Positions 34,651 to 43,691 are shown, counted from the first letter of the stretch. The stretch: 64,000 nucleotides of DNA from Chloroflexota bacterium (GCA_024434115.1 QMIT01000004.1:279073-343072); one strand, 5' to 3'. A program made the numbers and translations. Notes: generated by a model from the letters alone, not told the origin.

Positions 34651-35715
34651 ATGTTGACAAGTAACGCTGCTAATTTCAATGTTGAACCCCTGCTGAAGCC
34701 AATACAAATCGGCCCAATTCAGATAGACACGCCGCTGACCCTCGCTCCGATGGACGGCATGACGAATTATGCCTTCCGCCGTTTGGTGCGTGAACATTCT
34801 GGCAGCGATTGTGGGTTGGTCTGTACTGAACTTCTCAGCAGCAATATTTTGACGAGCGCCGATCCGCGTGCCCGTCACAAATTTGACTGGCAGCCGCATG
34901 AGTACCCCTTTGCCGTGCAGATTTTTGGCAATGACCCCCCCAAGATGGCCCAAGCTGCCAAAATTTTAGTGGATGCCGGAGCCGCGATTATTGACATCAA
35001 TATGGGTTGCTGGGTTCCCAAAGTCGCCCGCAAAGGCGGCGGTGCGGGTCTGTTACGCGATATTTGCACCGCGACCAGCGTGGTGGAGGCAGTGGTCAAA
35101 GCGGTGGAGGTCCCTGTCACCGTCAAAGTTCGAGCAGGTTATACCGAAGGCGAACCCACCGCAATCCCCTTTGCGCGTGCTGCTGAAGATGCCGGGGTCA
35201 AATTAATTGCCGTGCATTGGCGTTTCGCCTCACAGGGATTCCGCCCCGATCCGCCCAACTGGAATGTGATTGCTGAGGTCAAAAACGCCGTCCATTCGAT
35301 TCCGGTGTTAGGCAATGGGGATATTCGCACCGCCGCCGATGCCCAACGCATGATGACCGAGACGGGCTGTGATGGGGTAATGATTGGTCGTGCCGCCACC
35401 GGACATCCTTGGCTGTTCCGCCAGATTGCCTACCTGCTCCGCACGGGTGAGGTTTTGCCCGAACCACCGATTGCTGTCCGTGCCCAAGCCGCCCTTGACC
35501 ATGCACGGGTGATGGTCGAAACCTCCGACTATGGCGAGGAACGTTCGGTTATGGAATTACGCGGACGCCTGCATCAATATTTTGACGAATTTATAGATAC
35601 TGATCCCATCTTGGCGGATTTGCGCTATCAACTGGTACGTGTGACCCGCCTCGATCAAATTGAAGCACTGCTGCACCCTTTAATTACCCATCAATTTGAG
35701 GAGATGGCCCCTTGA
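34651..35715 (+). CDS. tRNA-dihydrouridine synthase (DusB-like)
   Basis: A 354-residue FMN-dependent enzyme that reduces uridines in tRNA. The TIM-barrel starts LTLAPMDGMTNYAFRRL. The catalytic cysteine region reads IDINMGCWVPKVARKGGG, where the usual GCP is replaced by GCW. HWRFASQG, PVLGNGDIRTAADA and GVMIGRAATGHPWLF are FMN/tRNA-binding signatures. The next gene starts inside its stop codon region, so the two are coupled. The family is secure, but the target uridine is not predictable from sequence alone. Confidence 0.92.
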   Translation: MLTSNAANFNVEPLLKPIQIGPIQIDTPLTLAPMDGMTNYAFRRLVREHSGSDCGLVCTELLSSNILTSADPRARHKFDWQPHEYPFAVQIFGNDPPKMAQAAKILVDAGAAIIDINMGCWVPKVARKGGGAGLLRDICTATSVVEAVVKAVEVPVTVKVRAGYTEGEPTAIPFARAAEDAGVKLIAVHWRFASQGFRPDPPNWNVIAEVKNAVHSIPVLGNGDIRTAADAQRMMTETGCDGVMIGRAATGHPWLFRQIAYLLRTGEVLPEPPIAVRAQAALDHARVMVETSDYGEERSVMELRGRLHQYFDEFIDTDPILADLRYQLVRVTRLDQIEALLHPLITHQFEEMAP

Positions 35716-36308
35716 ACAATTGGCGCGAAATCGGCCCGATAGTTTTATTACAAATTCAGCGTGAACCGATGAAAGAAGGTACGACCACTCGCGTTTATAA
35801 ACCGGATCGTTTGGCCCAAGTGGAACGTGTTTGGTTGACCCCCGCTGGTGTGACCACAGAATTGAATGGCGAACGGGTTTTTGATGCCCATAACGCCCAC
35901 CATCCGCGCACCCGCAATACAGGCGCCAACCCGCTGTCGTTTGGATTGACAGGCTACTATGCCCAGATGAAAGCCCGTTTTGGCGACCACATGACATTCG
36001 GCATCGCTGGCGAAAACATCCTCATAAAAACCGATATTCTGCTGACAGAAGAGGATATACAAGGGGAGATCGCCCTGCGTGGTGCGGATGGACGGCTGAC
36101 GATTCTAAAAGATATTTTGGTCGCCCCGCCCTGCAAACCTTTTTCGGCATTTTGTTTGGGCAGCATTGAGGATAAGGTTGAGCCGCACACCATCGCGGAC
36201 ACCCTGCGCTTTTTGAACAACGGCACACGCGGTTTTTATGCCGCCGCCGCCTCAAGTGAGGAAACCGAAATCCGACTAGGAGATGTGATGCTAGTATCGG
36301 CAGGGTAG
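35712..36308 (+). CDS. MOSC-domain protein
   Basis: A 198-residue protein with a MOSC-type core: ALRGADGRLTILKDILVAPP precedes a cysteine pair (CKPFSAFC), and FGIAGENILI matches the GEN motif. MOSC proteins handle sulfur or molybdenum-cofactor chemistry and can act on N-hydroxylated compounds. A TTG start at 35712 overlaps the dus stop and has GAGGAG eight bases upstream, so coupling with dus is likely. The function is not established, and the functional link with tRNA modification is unclear. Confidence 0.8.
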   Translation: MNNWREIGPIVLLQIQREPMKEGTTTRVYKPDRLAQVERVWLTPAGVTTELNGERVFDAHNAHHPRTRNTGANPLSFGLTGYYAQMKARFGDHMTFGIAGENILIKTDILLTEEDIQGEIALRGADGRLTILKDILVAPPCKPFSAFCLGSIEDKVEPHTIADTLRFLNNGTRGFYAAAASSEETEIRLGDVMLVSAG

Positions 36309-36387
36309 AAGCTATTGGGGGACATGGGCCTGTCATTGGAACGGCAACTGACACCCAGCAGTTCCCCATATTTTGAGGGAGAATATT

Positions 36388-36687
36388 ATGGATAAAAAAC
36401 TCTCCTTGGGAGATTATCCCCTCCTAGATGCTTTCTTTTCAATTATCTCTCAACAAGAAGATTTAAATGATGCCATGCGGTCTGCATTAAGCTTATTGGG
36501 TGAAAAACAGGCAAAACAACTCCTTGAAGATATGAATCAAATCTTGAAAGATTTCACCGAAGAAGCAATATGTCATTATTTTCATCGGGAAGCAGTATTC
36601 GCACCCAGATATCTCGATCTAACCGCCAAAGAGGACTTGGAAGATTATCGAAATACCGTGTCGTCTATGATTAGCGACTTATTTTAG
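36388..36687 (+). CDS. Small hypothetical helical protein
   Basis: A 99-residue, acidic, mostly helical protein (MDKKLSLGDYPLLDAFFSI; LEDMNQILKDFTEEAICHY). A strong GAGGGAG precedes the ATG at 36388. No family recognised and no catalytic motif seen. Its neighbour at 36752 is another small helical gene in the same direction, but 64 bases separate them. Confidence 0.65.
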   Translation: MDKKLSLGDYPLLDAFFSIISQQEDLNDAMRSALSLLGEKQAKQLLEDMNQILKDFTEEAICHYFHREAVFAPRYLDLTAKEDLEDYRNTVSSMISDLF

Positions 36688-36751
36688 TTATGTATTGTAG
36701 TGAAGATATGACCGAGGGATGATTTAGGAATTGCCGAGAAGGAGTATTGCC

Positions 36752-37009
36752 ATGACCATCAACATACGCCAAGAAATTCATAAGGCGGTGGATGATTTAC
36801 CAGACCAACATTTATCGGATGTTTTGCATTTGATTGAGTTGTTGATTCAACACGCCGACCACCCCGATGTCGAACCCGAAGAAATGTGGCTCTTAGCGTC
36901 AGGCAATTTAAAAAAAATGGTAGATGAAATGGAGTCTGCCCCTGCCATGATAGAGGATTGGCGCAAACATATTCATAGTTTTAGAGGCTTTCAACAAGGA
37001 ACAGGATAG
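36752..37009 (+). CDS. Small helical protein resembling DUF2281-type antitoxins
   Basis: An 85-residue protein. The segment KAVDDLPDQHLSDVLHLIEL resembles the leucine-proline helix of DUF2281-like small proteins often linked to toxin-antitoxin loci. AAGGAG lies seven bases before the ATG at 36752. No toxin gene is adjacent, and the following gene is convergent and overlaps by 19 bases. The antitoxin idea is only a resemblance. Confidence 0.6.
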   Translation: MTINIRQEIHKAVDDLPDQHLSDVLHLIELLIQHADHPDVEPEEMWLLASGNLKKMVDEMESAPAMIEDWRKHIHSFRGFQQGTG

Positions 37010-37527
37010 AAAACAAGCACTAGATATACTGTTTCATATTGTGATGTAAATGTTTCATATTGCGAAGGCGATATGTCGGGAAAAGCACGTTGCACCATTC
37101 CATAGGATGGTTCAAACCACAAGTCAAAATACGTTTCCCCAATTAAACTGTAGTAAAGGCGTTCCTCAGTTACGAGTTCAATCTTATTGTCAGCAATAGA
37201 TCGCACTTCTCCTTGATAATATTCGCTGACTTTCTCAGCAACAAAATTAGTTCCAAATACTCCGCCATGATTCACAGTGTGGCAGTTAATCAGAAAAGCA
37301 GGACTAGATTCCGTTTTTGCTTTCCCTGACACTAATGCAACTGACTCTGGAGGATGAGCGATTTTTTCATATGTTTGTTCAATTTTACTTGACCCTCGCC
37401 AATCTTGGATAGCAAAAATAACAGGGAACGCACCACAACAGGCACACATACATAGGATTACTACACAGGGACTTAACAACCATAGCCACCGAAGAATTTT
37501 GGGGAACCACCGCTTAAGGCACTTCAT
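36991..37527 (-). CDS. Membrane-anchored hypothetical protein
   Basis: A 178-residue protein. A basic start (MKCLKRWFPKILRW) leads into a Cys-rich hydrophobic helix (LWLLSPCVVILCMCACCGAF), then a soluble domain of about 130 residues with no recognised motif. Several cysteines in the anchor could be lipidated or bind a ligand. The gene overlaps the convergent gene at 36752 by 19 bases. Confidence 0.6.
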   Translation of the reverse strand: MKCLKRWFPKILRWLWLLSPCVVILCMCACCGAFPVIFAIQDWRGSSKIEQTYEKIAHPPESVALVSGKAKTESSPAFLINCHTVNHGGVFGTNFVAEKVSEYYQGEVRSIADNKIELVTEERLYYSLIGETYFDLWFEPSYGMVQRAFPDISPSQYETFTSQYETVYLVLVFYPVPC

Positions 37528-37787
37528 GTTTTTTCCCTATTTATTCCCCTTATGATATTTTACGAGAAGCAAGTCTAGAAAAAGTTACACGGACTTTGAG
37601 GTTTTTTCCTGAGTAAGAAACAATGCGATTTACATTATACAAACGCGATTTGGCATGGGCAGATGGTTACTGCCCCCTTGACGGAAAAGCGACTTGGGGT
37701 TAGCTTTTTGGCGTGCAATTTTTTACACGAAACCAAACGTCCCAGCGGACGATTTTTGATAGTTGAACACTCATGAGGAGAAATTCA

Positions 37788-38318
37788 ATGCGTTATTTGC
37801 TGATCCTATTGACGCTGTTGGCGATGCTGTTTGTGGCAGGCTGCGGCGAACCCAAGATTCAAGTTGAAGTTTCACATGGCGAAGAAGCAGAAGGTGAACA
37901 TGCCGAGGGTGAAGAAACCCATACTGAAGAAGGCGCGGCTGCTGAGGGCGAAACCACGACGGATGAAGAACCCGCTGCCCCCTCTGTCGCTGAATCTTTA
38001 GCCGCTGCGGGTGTAGAAGTTGAAGAAGGCGAAGCAGTAGCTGAACCCCTCTTTGAAGTCGAAGGCCACATTTTGACGGTCAATGGTCAAGAAGTGCAGG
38101 TCTATGAATTTGCCGATGCCGCCGCTGCTGAAGAACAAGCCGCCCTCGTCACCCCCGATGGCACAGCCATTGGCACAACCCCGGTCTCTGTCGAAGCGAT
38201 TCCCCACTTCTATCACAAAGACAACACCATCGCCTTCTATGCTGGGGAAGATGCGGCTGTCTTAGCAGCATTGGAGGTGGTATTTGGTGCGCCGTTCGCA
38301 GGTGGCACGGCTGAATAA
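37788..38318 (+). CDS. Acidic His/Glu-rich lipoprotein
   Basis: A 176-residue lipoprotein. The signal MRYLLILLTLLAMLFVAGC has a clear lipobox with the cysteine at 19. The mature N-terminal part is a low-complexity run of Glu, Gly and His (HGEEAEGEHAEGEETHTEE), followed by an Ala/Glu linker. A compact C-terminal domain comes last (FEVEGHILTVNGQEVQVYEF; HFYHKDNTIAFYAGEDAAVL). The His/Glu stretch might bind metal, as in some metal-binding lipoproteins. GAGGAG precedes the ATG at 37788; an earlier ATG overlaps that site. A strong terminator follows. Confidence 0.75.
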   Translation: MRYLLILLTLLAMLFVAGCGEPKIQVEVSHGEEAEGEHAEGEETHTEEGAAAEGETTTDEEPAAPSVAESLAAAGVEVEEGEAVAEPLFEVEGHILTVNGQEVQVYEFADAAAAEEQAALVTPDGTAIGTTPVSVEAIPHFYHKDNTIAFYAGEDAAVLAALEVVFGAPFAGGTAE

Positions 38319-38340
38319 TCGGCCTCTCTAATCCAAAAAT

Positions 38341-38374
38341 AAAAAGGACGGTCAACCATGCGCCGTCCTTTTTT
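38341..38374 (+). terminator. Strong rho-independent terminator
   Basis: AAAAAGGACGG (38341-38351) pairs with CCGTCCTTTTT (38363-38373), ending in a T-run. It ends the lipoprotein gene. Confidence 0.85.
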
Positions 38375-38470
38375 GATGTCTACAGCGATTTCAGCTAAAT
38401 TCAGCACGGCAGATTGAGCCACCGTGTCCTCATATGCCATCCTCTTTTAATGCCTATTCTCAGTCACCGC

Positions 38471-39916
38471 TTAAAACGAAGTCAGCGGAATAACATCCCC
38501 GGCAAACTCACTCGCCGGAATCGAATCGGATTGAATCGGCTGCACATCCTGACCGGGTAGGCGGGCCTGCATACTATATGGCCCCGTCCAGATAACCTCG
38601 ACCTGTGCCAACTGCCCCCGCCAATCTTTGCTGTCACCCTCAAAAAAGACCAATTTGTTTTGGGGGATACGTCCGCGCCACTTGCCTTTAACCTTCTCCT
38701 CCACCAATACTTCGACGGTCTGACCGAGAAAGCGGGTGTTGATTTCCGCCATGACCTGTTCCTGCAAATTTTCGAGGGCGGTATGACGGCGTTTCTTTTC
38801 AGTCTTTGGCACATCATCCACCATGCGCCGATCGGATACTGTGCCGGGGCGAGGACTGTACATCGCAAGATGTGCCTTATCGAGTTTCAGTTCCGCCAAC
38901 ACATCATAGGTCTGCTGGAATTGCGCATCCGTCTCGCCGGGGAATCCCACAATAATATCCGTGTGGATGGCGACTTCTGGAATCATCCGGCGGATTTTGT
39001 GAATCAAGTCACGATATTGTTGAGCCGTGTAACCCCGTTTCATATTGTGCAGCACTTCATCGTCCCCGGCTTGAATTGGCACTTCGATATGCGGCATCAA
39101 ACGTGGCAGTTCTGCCACCGTCTCCAAGAGTTCATCGGTCATCCAATTGGGGTGGCTAGTCAAAAACCGGATACGATAGAGGTCTTCTTCTTCCGCCACC
39201 TGATGAATCACCCGCAATAATTGGGCCAGATTCGGGCCATCAGAAATATCTTTGCCATAGCGGTCTACAATCTGCCCCAACAGAGTAATTTCTTTGACCC
39301 CCTGTCGTGCCAGACTGCGCACTTCGCGCACAATCTCGCCCACCGGACGTGAGCGTTCAATCCCACGCCGGAAGGGGATAATACAAAATGTGCAGGCGTG
39401 TGAGCAGCCATAGACCACTGGAAGATGGGCGCTGACCAGAGTCCCCTGCTCGTGTGCTGGTAGGACAATTTCGTTATCCTCATGGGGCTGCATCTCATCC
39501 ATGATCTGGTTGAGTTTGGCGCGTTTGGCGACCTGTGCGGTAATGGCATCGGCTTCCACCGTGCGGTCTTGCAAAAAGGCAATCAATGGCTCAGTTTCGC
39601 TAGGGGGGATAAACACATCCACGAACGGCACTTGTTTGCGCAGACGCAGCGGGTCTTGCACACCGACCAAGCACCCCATCAAACTAATCACCATCTTGGG
39701 GTTTTGCTCTTTCAGCTTTTTTAACTGCTGCAAACGCCCCCATGCCTTATCTTCAGCCTGTTGGCGCACCACACAGGTGTTGATGACGTGAATATCTGCG
39801 CCATCCGGGTTGGCCTCATCCACCGAACGATACCCCAACTGCTCTAGGGCCGAAGCCAAGCGTTGTGAGTCGGCGACGTTCATCTGGCAGCCAAGTGTTT
39901 GAATGTTGTACTTCAT
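38471..39916 (-). CDS. miaB: MiaB-type tRNA methylthiotransferase
   Basis: A 481-residue radical-SAM enzyme that adds a methylthio group to modified A37 of tRNA. The N-terminal UPF0004 domain has TLGCQMNVADSQRLASAL, the cluster cysteine INTCVVR and a third cysteine in GCLVG. The radical-SAM site CSHACTFCIIPF gives the CxxxCxxC cluster. GFPGETDAQFQQTYD and a C-terminal TRAM domain (VEVLVEEKVKGKWRGR) complete the family layout. GAGGAA precedes the ATG at 39916, so the earlier in-frame start at 39940 is not used. The fit to MiaB rather than MtaB or RimO rests on overall resemblance. Confidence 0.88.
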   Translation of the reverse strand: MKYNIQTLGCQMNVADSQRLASALEQLGYRSVDEANPDGADIHVINTCVVRQQAEDKAWGRLQQLKKLKEQNPKMVISLMGCLVGVQDPLRLRKQVPFVDVFIPPSETEPLIAFLQDRTVEADAITAQVAKRAKLNQIMDEMQPHEDNEIVLPAHEQGTLVSAHLPVVYGCSHACTFCIIPFRRGIERSRPVGEIVREVRSLARQGVKEITLLGQIVDRYGKDISDGPNLAQLLRVIHQVAEEEDLYRIRFLTSHPNWMTDELLETVAELPRLMPHIEVPIQAGDDEVLHNMKRGYTAQQYRDLIHKIRRMIPEVAIHTDIIVGFPGETDAQFQQTYDVLAELKLDKAHLAMYSPRPGTVSDRRMVDDVPKTEKKRRHTALENLQEQVMAEINTRFLGQTVEVLVEEKVKGKWRGRIPQNKLVFFEGDSKDWRGQLAQVEVIWTGPYSMQARLPGQDVQPIQSDSIPASEFAGDVIPLTSF

Positions 39917-40023
39917 TGGGTGTTCCTCAAAACCAGCCACTATGCAGGGTTCATTCGGATAATTTTCTGAATGAAATTGAATTTTATTCTAGCGGCTGGC
40001 TTGAGGCAAGGTCGAGACAGTTG

Positions 40024-41313
40024 CTATTCTAGGCTCACGGTAATCAATTCACCTGTTTTGTTTCCAACGTAAGCATGAGTCCCGGAGGCATTGACCACAC
40101 AAGCCAGTGGAGCAGTGGAGCTAATGCGGTTGATGGTTTTTTCAAGGGCTTTCTGTTCCATGTTCCAAATTCGGAGCGCAAAGTCGTCGGATACGGATAC
40201 CCCTTTACGACCCTGCGTATACAAGGCAAATCTACTAACTAGATGATTGTGAACCACACGCTCATCCGACCCTCGAATCTCAGTACCTGTGTCCAAATCC
40301 CAGAAGCGGAATGTTCCATCATCCGATGTGGAAAATAGTTTACCATCTGCCAAAACAGTAACTGTATTGATTTTGGCGGTATGGCCTTTCAGTGTATGAA
40401 TTTCCGCCCCCGACTGTAAATCCCAAACTTTTATCGTCAAGTCTCGTGATGCTGAAACGACTTTCCGACCATCCGGAGAAACGGTCACAGCATTCACTGC
40501 ATCTTCATGACCTTCTAAAGTGTGGAGTACATCCCCTGTGGTCATATCCCAGATTTTTAGGGTGCGGTCACTGGATGCCGAAACTACATGGCTATTGGGT
40601 GCGAGAGAGAGCGCATTTACAGAATCCGAATGGCCTGTCAGGGTCTGTAACTCACTTTCAGCACTCCAAATTTTAAGGGTCTTATCCATCGAACAGGAAA
40701 TGATGTGTTGACCATCGTGGCTTATCACAACATCCTTCACCAAGGCCCCATGCCCTTTTAGAGTCGCCAAACATTCAAAGTTGTCAATATTCCAAATTTT
40801 GAGGGTTTTGTCATTAGAGGCCGAAACAAGCCGTTTACCATCCGGAAACATAGCAACTGCATTGATCGCTTCATCGTGCGCTTGGATATTTTTCGCAGAG
40901 GGACGAGCGACAGCCTTTTGCAATGCCTCCTTACGAATTAGATTGGAAATTGCCGCTGGAAGTTTGGGAGGTTGGACAGGAGGCACATCAGGTATATATT
41001 CCGCCGCCGCTCCAGAATTGATAATAACACCCTGATACCGGATATGATAAAGATGATCTTCGACAAACAAATTCAACTTTATCAATTCGGCAACGACCAC
41101 CAAAGGTATTGCGAAAAAAATTATGGCAGCATATGCTTGTAAAAAATCCGACGTATCATGGGATGTTTCGGTATAATACCCGTGTTGATTGTCCCACAGT
41201 TCAGTTTCTTCTTTAGAATAGTTGTAGGCAACGAAAAAACCACCAACGACTAACAAAATCACGCTAAGATATAAAAGATAGCGATAAAAATTTAAAAGCG
41301 GAAAACGACCCAT
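40024..41313 (-). CDS. Membrane protein with C-terminal seven-blade WD40 propeller
   Basis: A 429-residue protein. Two hydrophobic helices near the N-terminus (YLLYLSVILLVVGGFFVAY; AAIIFFAIPLVVVAELIKL) are followed, after a linker, by WD40 repeats from about residue 145 to the end. Six units end in typical tryptophan motifs (KTLKIWNID, KTLKIWSAE, RTLKIWDMT, LTIKVWDLQ, GTFRFWDLD, FALRIWNME), and a degenerate seventh closes the ring. The propeller should face the cytosol and bind a protein. The gene starts 10 bases after the DUF4062 gene, with GGAGG before its ATG, so the two form an operon. It may be a receptor or scaffold for the DUF4062 protein; that role is inferred. Confidence 0.85.
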   Translation of the reverse strand: MGRFPLLNFYRYLLYLSVILLVVGGFFVAYNYSKEETELWDNQHGYYTETSHDTSDFLQAYAAIIFFAIPLVVVAELIKLNLFVEDHLYHIRYQGVIINSGAAAEYIPDVPPVQPPKLPAAISNLIRKEALQKAVARPSAKNIQAHDEAINAVAMFPDGKRLVSASNDKTLKIWNIDNFECLATLKGHGALVKDVVISHDGQHIISCSMDKTLKIWSAESELQTLTGHSDSVNALSLAPNSHVVSASSDRTLKIWDMTTGDVLHTLEGHEDAVNAVTVSPDGRKVVSASRDLTIKVWDLQSGAEIHTLKGHTAKINTVTVLADGKLFSTSDDGTFRFWDLDTGTEIRGSDERVVHNHLVSRFALYTQGRKGVSVSDDFALRIWNMEQKALEKTINRISSTAPLACVVNASGTHAYVGNKTGELITVSLE

Positions 41314-41323
41314 TTAATCCTCC

Positions 41324-42280
41324 CTATTTGTTTTTTTGCAATTCATCAATCTGCCACGACTTCGTATCTATTTCATTTTGAAGTCGGGCAATTTGATTCC
41401 TAAAGGAATATGCTTGGGGGATACGCCGCCCAAACCAGAATATCGCGCCAATCAAAACAGCGACTACCACTAGCAGTCCAATGGATTGATCCATGCTAAA
41501 GACCAACCCCGTGAGACATAGACCCATAATCCCAATAAGGATAAGGCTTTCCATTCCGCGATTCACCTTGGAGGTCAATGCTTGTTTTTGTTTCTCACGG
41601 TTCAGACGATGAATTTTTTGTTGGGCAAGCTCAATCTCGTGGTGCAGGCGCTGAATCGTTGCCTCACGTTCAAGATGCTGAATTTGCTGCGGCATAGCTT
41701 TCACTTCGTCCGGGACATCGTGATAGGTAATTTCGACATTACCTGCCGCGCTCACTGCGGGACTCCTGTCACCGGATGACTGGATATAAGTTACGGCAGC
41801 AGTCTTACTTTTAGAAGGACTGGATGCCTGCCAGCGGTTTAACGTCGCTAACACCTTTTTGCTTAAGTCATCAGAGGTGGTAAAAGTAACCCGTACAAAA
41901 GATGTGTCTATCTTTTTCTTGAATTTACGTAGAAGCTGACTTCCCGACCCACCCTCAATAAATTCATCGGGCCACGCGAAATCTTCATCTATCACAAAAC
42001 AGAAGATAGGCTTCTCCAAATCCCGTGCTCGATCAAATTCCATCTCGGTGATCGAGCGATTGGCCCCTTCTGGAACATAACCATAGCGCCACGCATATAT
42101 TCCAATAAAAACGTCAGCCTCTTCAACTTCTTTTAGGGAGGCACTTGTCGCGTCTTCGGAACGGGCCATAAAATTTTCCATGCGGATAGGGTGAAAACCT
42201 GCATTGAGGCAAGCATCAGCAACCGCTTTACGATAATCCCGCAAATCTATAGATGTACTGCTAATGAAAATTTTGGTCAT
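41324..42280 (-). CDS. DUF4062 (TIR-like) protein with membrane and coiled-coil C-terminus
   Basis: A 318-residue protein. Residues 1-110 match DUF4062 (MTKIFISSTSIDLRDYRKAV; VEEADVFIGIYAWRYGYVPE; ITEMEFDRA), a domain with a TIR/SLOG-like fold found in bacterial signalling and defence proteins. A linker and a coiled-coil follow (HEIELAQQKIHRLNREKQKQ), then a helical hairpin in the membrane (LILIGIMGLCLTGLVFSM; GLLVVVAVLIGAIFWFG) and a second coiled-coil at the end. I take the ATG at 42280; the frame is open to 42319, but the extension has no family support. It is encoded just ahead of a WD40 membrane protein. Confidence 0.82.
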   Translation of the reverse strand: MTKIFISSTSIDLRDYRKAVADACLNAGFHPIRMENFMARSEDATSASLKEVEEADVFIGIYAWRYGYVPEGANRSITEMEFDRARDLEKPIFCFVIDEDFAWPDEFIEGGSGSQLLRKFKKKIDTSFVRVTFTTSDDLSKKVLATLNRWQASSPSKSKTAAVTYIQSSGDRSPAVSAAGNVEITYHDVPDEVKAMPQQIQHLEREATIQRLHHEIELAQQKIHRLNREKQKQALTSKVNRGMESLILIGIMGLCLTGLVFSMDQSIGLLVVVAVLIGAIFWFGRRIPQAYSFRNQIARLQNEIDTKSWQIDELQKNK

Positions 42281-42389
42281 AGAGGGCGCATATTTTCTAT
42301 ATAAGAGGAAATACCGCATGTATAATAATCAAGATTAACACCACAGGAAAAAGTATTAAAGGAGGAATAGCACTAAAACAGGGTGATGT

Positions 42390-42941
42390 TCAATTAAACA
42401 TCCGCGTCAGGCTCGGCTGGGTAACAGGCACATAACCGCGTTGGGTCGCCCGCAAATTTTGGATCGTCACAAATGAATCGGCATCAATGGATTGGATGAT
42501 CGCATTACATTTAGTTAGATCATGGCGCTCGATAATGGATTCCACAATCGAGACATCCCCTTCGCCACCACGCCCGGAGACCTCCGTCGCCCCAAAGCCC
42601 GCTGCACGAATAGCCTTAGCAATCGCCTCACCTTTTTCCCGCTGACGGGTCACAACCATCACCATAATATAGCCACGTGTCCATTTGTCCTCCAGCCACT
42701 GCCCAAAATATCCCCCAACCGCAAAGCCACCACAGTAGGCTATCAGATTGACGATTGAATTAAGATCGTTAACCACCGCCCCCAAGACCACCACAAAAAT
42801 CAGGGATTCAAAAAAGGCCAAAATAGTCGAATACAGTTTATTGCCACGTGTGATTAAAATGAGACGAATCGTGGTAATCGTGTTGCCCAGCACCCGTACC
42901 AAAAAAATGCCGACTGCGAAGGCGATAGCTTCTAACTCCAT
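42390..42941 (-). CDS. UPF0316/DUF2179-type membrane protein
   Basis: A 183-residue protein. Three hydrophobic helices (AFAVGIFLVRVLGNTITTI; FFESLIFVVVLGAVVNDL; VNLIAYCGGFAVGGYFG) are followed by a cytosolic domain of DUF2179 type (IRAAGFGATEVSGRGGEGD; VESIIERHDLTKCNAIIQSI). This layout matches UPF0316/YebE-like proteins, whose role is unknown. GGAG lies 11 bases upstream of the ATG. Confidence 0.85.
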   Translation of the reverse strand: MELEAIAFAVGIFLVRVLGNTITTIRLILITRGNKLYSTILAFFESLIFVVVLGAVVNDLNSIVNLIAYCGGFAVGGYFGQWLEDKWTRGYIMVMVVTRQREKGEAIAKAIRAAGFGATEVSGRGGEGDVSIVESIIERHDLTKCNAIIQSIDADSFVTIQNLRATQRGYVPVTQPSLTRMFN

Positions 42942-43028
42942 TAACTCTTATGCTCCATGAAATTCGAGTCTGACGCTTGCTTCCGTCCATCCGGCACAGG
43001 ATAATACCACAAATCAGGGTGGCACTAC

Positions 43029-43691
43029 ATGAACCCAGATATGTTTATCGGCCCGCTGAGAAGGACACGCACATCAATGCTCAAACGCTGGCGACTGCCA
43101 CAGGACAATTTCCCCGATGACACCGAAACCCGTGCGTTTCAGCATTACAAAGACGGCAAACAACCCCCGCATGTCTATTTTCCGGGCTGGCGACTTGGCA
43201 ACTGGAAGCCCATCGCAACCGCGACCCTCTTTGTAGCTATTGTCATCATCACTGCTATCTTGGTTTTCCTATGGTCGGAACCACGCGAACGGTTTGTAGT
43301 GGTCACTAGCGCTTCAACCGTGCCTGCTGATCTACCCTCCATTCCTGTTGGGGGGGACTTTCCAACCGACGCCGCACAGCAGTTTATCCGCATCCCAGCA
43401 CGCATCGAAGATACATTACAGTCGGGCCAACGGCGGGGGTACACATTCGTGGTTAAACCCGGCTTTACATGGCAAATTACCGCCGTCGCCAATGACAGCC
43501 TGCTTGATCCTGTACTCAGTCTTTACGGGCCAGATGGCATCATTATGGATTTTAATGACAACGCGACTGAAAATGAAACAACGGCTCAAATCACCTTAAC
43601 GGTTCAACAAGAAGGGATTTATGCGGTACTGCTAGAGGGTGCGAATGGGTCATCGGGGGATTACATATTGTATGTGCCCATACCCGATTAA
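43029..43691 (+). CDS. Single-pass membrane protein with PPC-like domain
   Basis: A 220-residue protein. A cytosolic N-terminus of about 60 residues precedes one helix (ATLFVAIVIITAILVFLW). The extracytoplasmic part ends in a domain resembling the bacterial pre-peptidase C-terminal domain (RIEDTLQSGQRRGYTFVV; DPVLSLYGPDGIIMDFNDNA; GIYAVLLEGANGSSGDYILY). PPC domains are usually appended to secreted peptidases; here no peptidase is fused. GGTGG lies a few bases before the ATG. Its end overlaps the convergent gene by four bases. Confidence 0.75.
   Translation: MNPDMFIGPLRRTRTSMLKRWRLPQDNFPDDTETRAFQHYKDGKQPPHVYFPGWRLGNWKPIATATLFVAIVIITAILVFLWSEPRERFVVVTSASTVPADLPSIPVGGDFPTDAAQQFIRIPARIEDTLQSGQRRGYTFVVKPGFTWQITAVANDSLLDPVLSLYGPDGIIMDFNDNATENETTAQITLTVQQEGIYAVLLEGANGSSGDYILYVPIPD

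Noticed and set aside
36388-37009. Toxin-antitoxin pair
   Set aside because: Only the second protein resembles an antitoxin-type helix; the first lacks toxin motifs and the genes are not overlapping.
37528-37787. Possible small RNA or tRNA gene in the gap
   Set aside because: No cloverleaf or conserved stem could be drawn; only weak promoter-like boxes such as TTGACG were seen.
43029-43691. Peptidase with PPC domain
   Set aside because: No catalytic peptidase domain precedes the PPC-like domain; only a short N-terminus and one membrane helix are present.
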